Source: a virus
Virus record (IMG/VR): IMGVR_UViG_3300047322_000451
Coordinates: 1 to 38,726 of that record
Reading direction: 5' to 3' (one strand)
Length of the DNA stretch: 38,726 nucleotides
A model generated the notes under the pieces. It worked only from the letters and a program-made list of their open reading frames with translations. It was not told the origin of the DNA and ran no database searches. Position 1 is the stretch's first letter. Every line of letters begins with the position of its first letter. Positions 34,826 to 38,726 of the stretch are shown here, one piece after another. A program made the translations under genes and the position numbers.

Positions 34826-37110
34826 TGAGTTATCAGCCTCTTTATATCAAGGGTATGCAAACAGGCTTGGTTCAAGAGCGCGAAGAATTCATATTGCCAA
34901 ATGACGCCTATCCTATTCTTCAAAACGCTTACGTATGGAGAGAAAGGATACTCAGAAAACATGGATATCAACTCTTAGGTCGTTTAAGACGAATCCTTAC
35001 AGCGCAAGCATTAGGAAATACTACAGGAGCTGGGAGCTTTGAAGGTTCTCTTAAAATTATTTTTTCTTTGGAAACAAATGCAAGTATAGAAGTGGGATCT
35101 GTTGTAATAACGGATGGAACTAACACCTACACAGACAACGGTACTGGTATATTGGTAGGTGTTCCTGGAGGTTCTGGAACGATAAATTATTCTACAGGGG
35201 TTATCACTATAACTGGTGGTGCTATAGCTTCGCCATTACTTGTGACGTTTAATTATTTCCCCGGCCTTCCCGTAATGGGTCTAAGATCTCGTGAGTTGAA
35301 CGATATCAATAACGAACAGTTGATAGCGTTTGATCAAGTCTATGCTTATAATTTTGGAGCAACAGGTTGGGAAGAATTTCTTCCAGGTACTGTGTGGACT
35401 GGTTCTGACTCGGAGTTTTTCTGGTCTACCAATTACTGGGTAGCTAATAACAATAATAAAATATTCTGGGTGACAAATTTTAATAACACTGACCCTATTC
35501 GTTATACAAACGGAACGGGAAATTGGGTTAATTTCGCTCCTCAGATAAATGTAGCTGGTGATCTTCTAAATCAATGTCTTGCTTTACTTCCATTTAGAGG
35601 TCGTCTTGTTGCTTTCAATACGCTTGAAGGGGCAACTCTTGCAGGGTCCGTTCAATATAGTAACAGAATACGCTGGGCATCAATAGGTAATCCATTTACT
35701 ACCGTATCGCCAATTGTTTCTACTGTTTCAGCAGATGCCTGGAGAGATGATATAAGGGGTAAGGGTGGGTTCTTAGATATACCAACATCAGAAACGATTG
35801 TATCGGTTGGTTTTGTAAGAGATAACCTTGTGATATACTGTGAAAGAAGTACATGGCAGCTGAGGTATACTGGAAGATCGATCGCTCCATTCCAAATTGA
35901 GAAGGTCAACTCAGAACTTGGTGCAGAAAGTACTTTCAGCGCAGTTCAATTTGATACCTCTCTCGTAGGAATTGGTGACAAAGGAGTTGTTGAGTGTGAT
36001 AGCTTTAAAAGCCAGAGGATAGATGTTAAAATACCCGATCTTGTATTTACTTTTAACAATGATGCAGACGGTCCTAGAAGAGTTCACGGAATAAGGGATT
36101 TTCAGAAGCGATTAGCTTTCTGGACATATCCTTATAAACCCGATGAAAGACCTACAGACTTCTTTCCTAACCGTCGCCTAGTCTATAACTATGAAAATGA
36201 CTCATGGGCTATTTTTACAGATTCTTTGACAGCTCTTGGAACCTATCAACCTCAAAGCGGAAGACGTTGGCAAGATTTTACCAGACCAGACGTAGACACA
36301 TGGGAAAACCAAAATTATCCTTGGATTGATAGACAATCTCGTTTTCCATCTATTGTTGGAGGGAATCAACAGGGATTTGTTGAGTATCTCGACAGCCAGG
36401 TAAAGAACGACATAAGCCTTTCTATATTTGGAATAACAGGAAACACAACAACTTCAACCACAATAACTAGCCCTAGCCATAATCTAGAGACCGGTCAAGT
36501 TATTGAAGTGTTAGGAATCCCGACAGGAACACCGTTTGCAACAAGCTTAAATGGTAATAAATTCGGTGTGGTAAGAGTCACAGCTGATGTGTTTGAGCTT
36601 AAAGTTTACGATCCGTCAACAGGACAGTTTTCATTACCTCAATTAGATTCGCCTGCTGTGTACATAGGTGGCGGAAGTATAGCGATCTTAGATAATTTCA
36701 GGATTGTGAGTAAGAGGTTTAATTTCTTAGATTTGGGACAGACGATTCAGTTAGGTTATGTCGATGTTTTAATGGATCAAACGACAGAAGGAGCCGTGTC
36801 AATAAATGTCTATATTGACTATAACAACAACTCTCCTGTAAATATTACACCTCAAAATCTAATTCCTACATCCACAAACACACCTGATTTATTCTTTAAT
36901 TCTGTCGTTCCAACTTCATCGGAAGGCGGTATTGATAGCACAAAACATTGGCATAGAGTTTTTTCGCAATCAAGAGGTTCTTTCTTGGCTATAGAATGGA
37001 CTCTTTCTAATGCCCAGATGATAGGACCAGAACAGCAAAGTGATGTTCAAATAGACTCGCAGATTCTATGGATGAGACCTGCAGGAAATCAATTAAACAA
37101 CGTGTTTTAA
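34825..37110 (+). CDS. Tail hub / DNA-stabilisation protein (P22 gp10-like), 761 aa
   Basis: ATG 34825 overlaps the adaptor stop; GTG 34816 is less likely. N-terminus YIKGMQTGLVQEREEFILPN, then AYPILQNAYVWRERIL. Residues about 60-130 are an inserted beta domain (INYSTGVITITGG). The core (IPTSETIVSVGFVRDNLVIY, TWQLRYTGRS, VGIGDKGVVECDSFKS) looks like the beta-propeller hub of podovirus tails. An FCCH-like domain is at about 545-610 (TITSPSHNLETGQVIEVLGI). It seals the portal and anchors fibres, by analogy. Confidence 0.85.
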   Translation: MSYQPLYIKGMQTGLVQEREEFILPNDAYPILQNAYVWRERILRKHGYQLLGRLRRILTAQALGNTTGAGSFEGSLKIIFSLETNASIEVGSVVITDGTNTYTDNGTGILVGVPGGSGTINYSTGVITITGGAIASPLLVTFNYFPGLPVMGLRSRELNDINNEQLIAFDQVYAYNFGATGWEEFLPGTVWTGSDSEFFWSTNYWVANNNNKIFWVTNFNNTDPIRYTNGTGNWVNFAPQINVAGDLLNQCLALLPFRGRLVAFNTLEGATLAGSVQYSNRIRWASIGNPFTTVSPIVSTVSADAWRDDIRGKGGFLDIPTSETIVSVGFVRDNLVIYCERSTWQLRYTGRSIAPFQIEKVNSELGAESTFSAVQFDTSLVGIGDKGVVECDSFKSQRIDVKIPDLVFTFNNDADGPRRVHGIRDFQKRLAFWTYPYKPDERPTDFFPNRRLVYNYENDSWAIFTDSLTALGTYQPQSGRRWQDFTRPDVDTWENQNYPWIDRQSRFPSIVGGNQQGFVEYLDSQVKNDISLSIFGITGNTTTSTTITSPSHNLETGQVIEVLGIPTGTPFATSLNGNKFGVVRVTADVFELKVYDPSTGQFSLPQLDSPAVYIGGGSIAILDNFRIVSKRFNFLDLGQTIQLGYVDVLMDQTTEGAVSINVYIDYNNNSPVNITPQNLIPTSTNTPDLFFNSVVPTSSEGGIDSTKHWHRVFSQSRGSFLAIEWTLSNAQMIGPEQQSDVQIDSQILWMRPAGNQLNNVF

Positions 37111-37122
37111 AGGAAGTATATT

Positions 37123-37719
37123 ATGTCCGCATATCTCCCCGGAATTCCTCTGCCAGGAGACCTGCTCTCCGATAGTCAGAACGATATCAAAAATAACTTC
37201 ACAGCAGCCAACACTAGTTTTGGTAGGAATCATTTTGCATTTGATAATGGAACTGCCAATAACGGTTTTCATAATCATATGACCACTCCGCAAATAGATC
37301 CTGTTGGTCATCCTGTAACAGCGGCTGGATATTGTGAATTATATGCAATGCAAGACAGCGCAAACCTTGGTTTGTTGCAATATTCAAGAGGGCCTAGCAA
37401 TGCAGCAACTTCCCCTGTAACATATTTACAGTCCCCTGTTGCGGCTATTTCTTTAAGTACAGCGTCAACTACGCCTGTTTTAGATGCTACCGGTTTAACA
37501 AAATTAAATGGAATATTATACGCAAGTAGCAATATTGCTCCATTAGGTATAGGTGTTTTTGCAGTAACTTGGACTGGGAGTGTGTGGTTAGCTTCTACTA
37601 TGACAAATGCTACTTCAATAGGCGTAACGATTACAGGGAATACCATAAATATAAAGAATAATTCAGGTAGTAATTTTACAGGTCTTTTCTGGACCTTGCA
37701 AATTTATAGGGTGAATTAA
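37123..37719 (+). CDS. Tail-associated protein, 198 aa
   Basis: AAGGAAGTATATT precedes ATG 37123. It begins MSAYLPGIPLPGDLLSDSQN, then IKNNFTAANTSFGRNHFAFD, a phage pattern in which a Pro-rich start and N-N-F-x3-N-x2-F lead into NHMTTPQIDPVGHP. The C-terminal half is beta-rich. It is probably a tail needle/knob-type or fibre-attachment protein, by position and style. Confidence 0.78.
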   Translation: MSAYLPGIPLPGDLLSDSQNDIKNNFTAANTSFGRNHFAFDNGTANNGFHNHMTTPQIDPVGHPVTAAGYCELYAMQDSANLGLLQYSRGPSNAATSPVTYLQSPVAAISLSTASTTPVLDATGLTKLNGILYASSNIAPLGIGVFAVTWTGSVWLASTMTNATSIGVTITGNTINIKNNSGSNFTGLFWTLQIYRVN

Positions 37720-38198
37720 TGACATTGTCTAGCCAAGAATTCGAAAGTTTTGTTCCTGTTTACGATACAGTTCCAGAGGAGTGGAATGACGCTAGGGAAT
37801 TTCTTGTAGAGCATTTGAAAAAGATTAGCAACGCTGTCAATGCTAGAGAGATTGGATTTTATCTAGATGAAGAGTTGTTGAGCGGGAAACAGTTCATCCC
37901 AACAACGTCTATGAGTGGTCCATCTTCTTCTACTTCACAGCAGTTTAGAACGGTACTTAGAAAGGTTATAAATGTTTCTCCTTTGGTTGCAGGTGCAAAT
38001 TCATTTCCTCATGGGATTACATTTGATGCTAACTTCACCTTGCTAGACTTATGGGTTGCAGCAACAAATTCAGGAACGTTAACGGCAAGAGTTATTACGA
38101 ATGCGGATGTTACGATGACATCGACAAACATAAATATAACATCACCAGGCGCGTTTGATCGTGCATATGCGGTGATTGAATACATCCAGGAGATTTAA
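37719..38198 (+). CDS. Tail-associated protein, 159 aa
   Basis: ATG 37719 overlaps the previous TAA (TAATG). Residues 1-60 are helical (QEFESFVPVYDTVPEEWNDA, REFLVEHLKKISNAVNAREI). Residues 75-159 are beta-rich and end GAFDRAYAVIEYIQEI. Short helix-then-beta tail proteins of this size occur next to tail hubs in many podoviruses. No named family. Confidence 0.78.
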   Translation: MTLSSQEFESFVPVYDTVPEEWNDAREFLVEHLKKISNAVNAREIGFYLDEELLSGKQFIPTTSMSGPSSSTSQQFRTVLRKVINVSPLVAGANSFPHGITFDANFTLLDLWVAATNSGTLTARVITNADVTMTSTNINITSPGAFDRAYAVIEYIQEI

Positions 38199-38199
38199 T

Positions 38200-38726
38200 A
38201 TGGGATTTTGGGACTTGTTTACAGGATCGCCTGAGGTTCATGAGAGGCAATCTTCTCTTATGCCAGATCAAGAAAGGTTTAGAAAGTCTCTTACCAAGGC
38301 TGCAAAAGGTAAGGGAGCGGGTGGAGCATTTGGAGAGTCGGCAGATTATTATAGAGATCTGCTAGACCCCAACAGTCAAACTGCTCAAATGATGATGAAT
38401 CCTGAAATGCGACAATATAACGAGCAAATCATACCAGATTTGGCCGAGCAGTTCGCTGGAATGGGATCAGGTGGATTATCTAGCTCTGGCTTTAGAAACG
38501 CAGCTGTTGGGGCTGGAACTGACCTTTCTGAGCGTTTAGGAGCAATACGTGCTCAGCTTAGAAGTCAAGGAGCTGCAGGGCTTGCAGGTATAGGTCAACA
38601 AGCATTAGGGAATTATAGTCAAGATGTTGTGACACAACCAGGAACTCAAGGTATCTTAGCGCCTGCATTAGGTGCTTTAGGAACCGCTGCATTAGGGCCA
38701 ATTGGAGGAGCTGGGGGTTCGGCTGC
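38200..38726 (+). CDS. Virion protein, 5' part of 175 codons (3' end off the map)
   Basis: ATG 38200 follows the previous stop by one base. It begins MGFWDLFTGSPEVHERQSSL, then DYYRDLLDPNSQTAQMMMNP. From residue 85 it is rich in Gly/Ala/Ser (FAGMGSGGLSSSGFRNAAVG, LGALGTAALGPIGGAGGSA). The frame is open at the window edge. It is likely an internal or ejection protein; its C-terminus is probably the 26 residues at 1-83. Confidence 0.8.
   Translation, partial: MGFWDLFTGSPEVHERQSSLMPDQERFRKSLTKAAKGKGAGGAFGESADYYRDLLDPNSQTAQMMMNPEMRQYNEQIIPDLAEQFAGMGSGGLSSSGFRNAAVGAGTDLSERLGAIRAQLRSQGAAGLAGIGQQALGNYSQDVVTQPGTQGILAPALGALGTAALGPIGGAGGSA

Noticed and set aside
1-38726. CRISPR array, insertion sequence or tRNA genes
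   Set aside because: No regularly spaced direct repeats with unique spacers, no transposase with terminal repeats, and no tRNA-like cloverleaf were seen.

Overview
The window is almost certainly a tailed-phage genome of the short-tailed (podovirus-like) structural type, nearly complete and drawn as a linear map. It carries a large terminase, a P22-like portal, a scaffold-like protein, an N4 gp56-like major capsid candidate, an adaptor and tail hub, and several long beta-repeat fibres. No tail-tube, tape-measure or sheath gene is visible. The last gene (38200 onward) lacks its 3' end and the first 83 bases are the 3' end of a gene of similar composition, so the two window ends probably meet inside one gene, although a few bases are missing between them. 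The sequence is AT-rich, genes are packed with TAATG, ATGA and TGATG overlaps, and ribosome sites are ordinary GGAG/AGGAG types. A bacterial host is clear; which one is not decided by the sequence.

Layout. (1) 1-10802, rightward: internal virion proteins, a KTSC-like protein, a fibre locus (812-, 403- and 708-residue repeat proteins with small partners), then a string of tiny genes including a lipoprotein and a one-helix membrane protein that may serve lysis. (2) 10803-10898: convergent junction with a 41-bp tandem duplication and a terminator-like hairpin. (3) 17592-10899, leftward: the early/recombination operon. It holds an acidic leader gene, a membrane coiled-coil protein, SSB, a PD-(D/E)XK exonuclease, an Erf-type annealing protein, three small Cys-rich proteins, a SF2 helicase, an integrase DNA-binding domain with no catalytic domain, a perfect 17-bp inverted repeat, a small serine recombinase, and two members of a new paralogous family. 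(4) 17593-18660: a divergent switch with a Cro/CI-like HTH gene and palindromic operators, followed by a 660-bp gene-free stretch with five leftward hairpin-terminator units and face-to-face promoters. (5) 18661-23700, rightward: a replication initiator with phased GGGGACA iterons inside its gene, many small genes, a RusA-like resolvase, and two more members of the new family. (6) 23687-38726, rightward: packaging, head and tail genes. A small cassette (zinc protein, ribbon-helix-helix protein, two membrane proteins, a structured RNA) sits between scaffold and capsid.

How it works together (inference). The HTH protein and the palindromes at 17.6 kb would choose between the leftward recombination operon and rightward expression. 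The initiator and its iterons would start replication, and Exo/Erf/SSB with RusA and the helicase would support recombination-dependent replication. The serine recombinase and repressor-like switch suggest a temperate or formerly temperate phage.

Most unusual items: the five-unit hairpin-terminator array (18.1-18.6 kb); an antisense 64-residue gene resembling the RNA polymerase alpha C-terminal domain (28478-28672, minus strand); the integrase-fragment/palindrome/serine-recombinase trio; a four-member W-A-F protein family; and a multibranched RNA candidate just upstream of the capsid gene. No endolysin was recognised.
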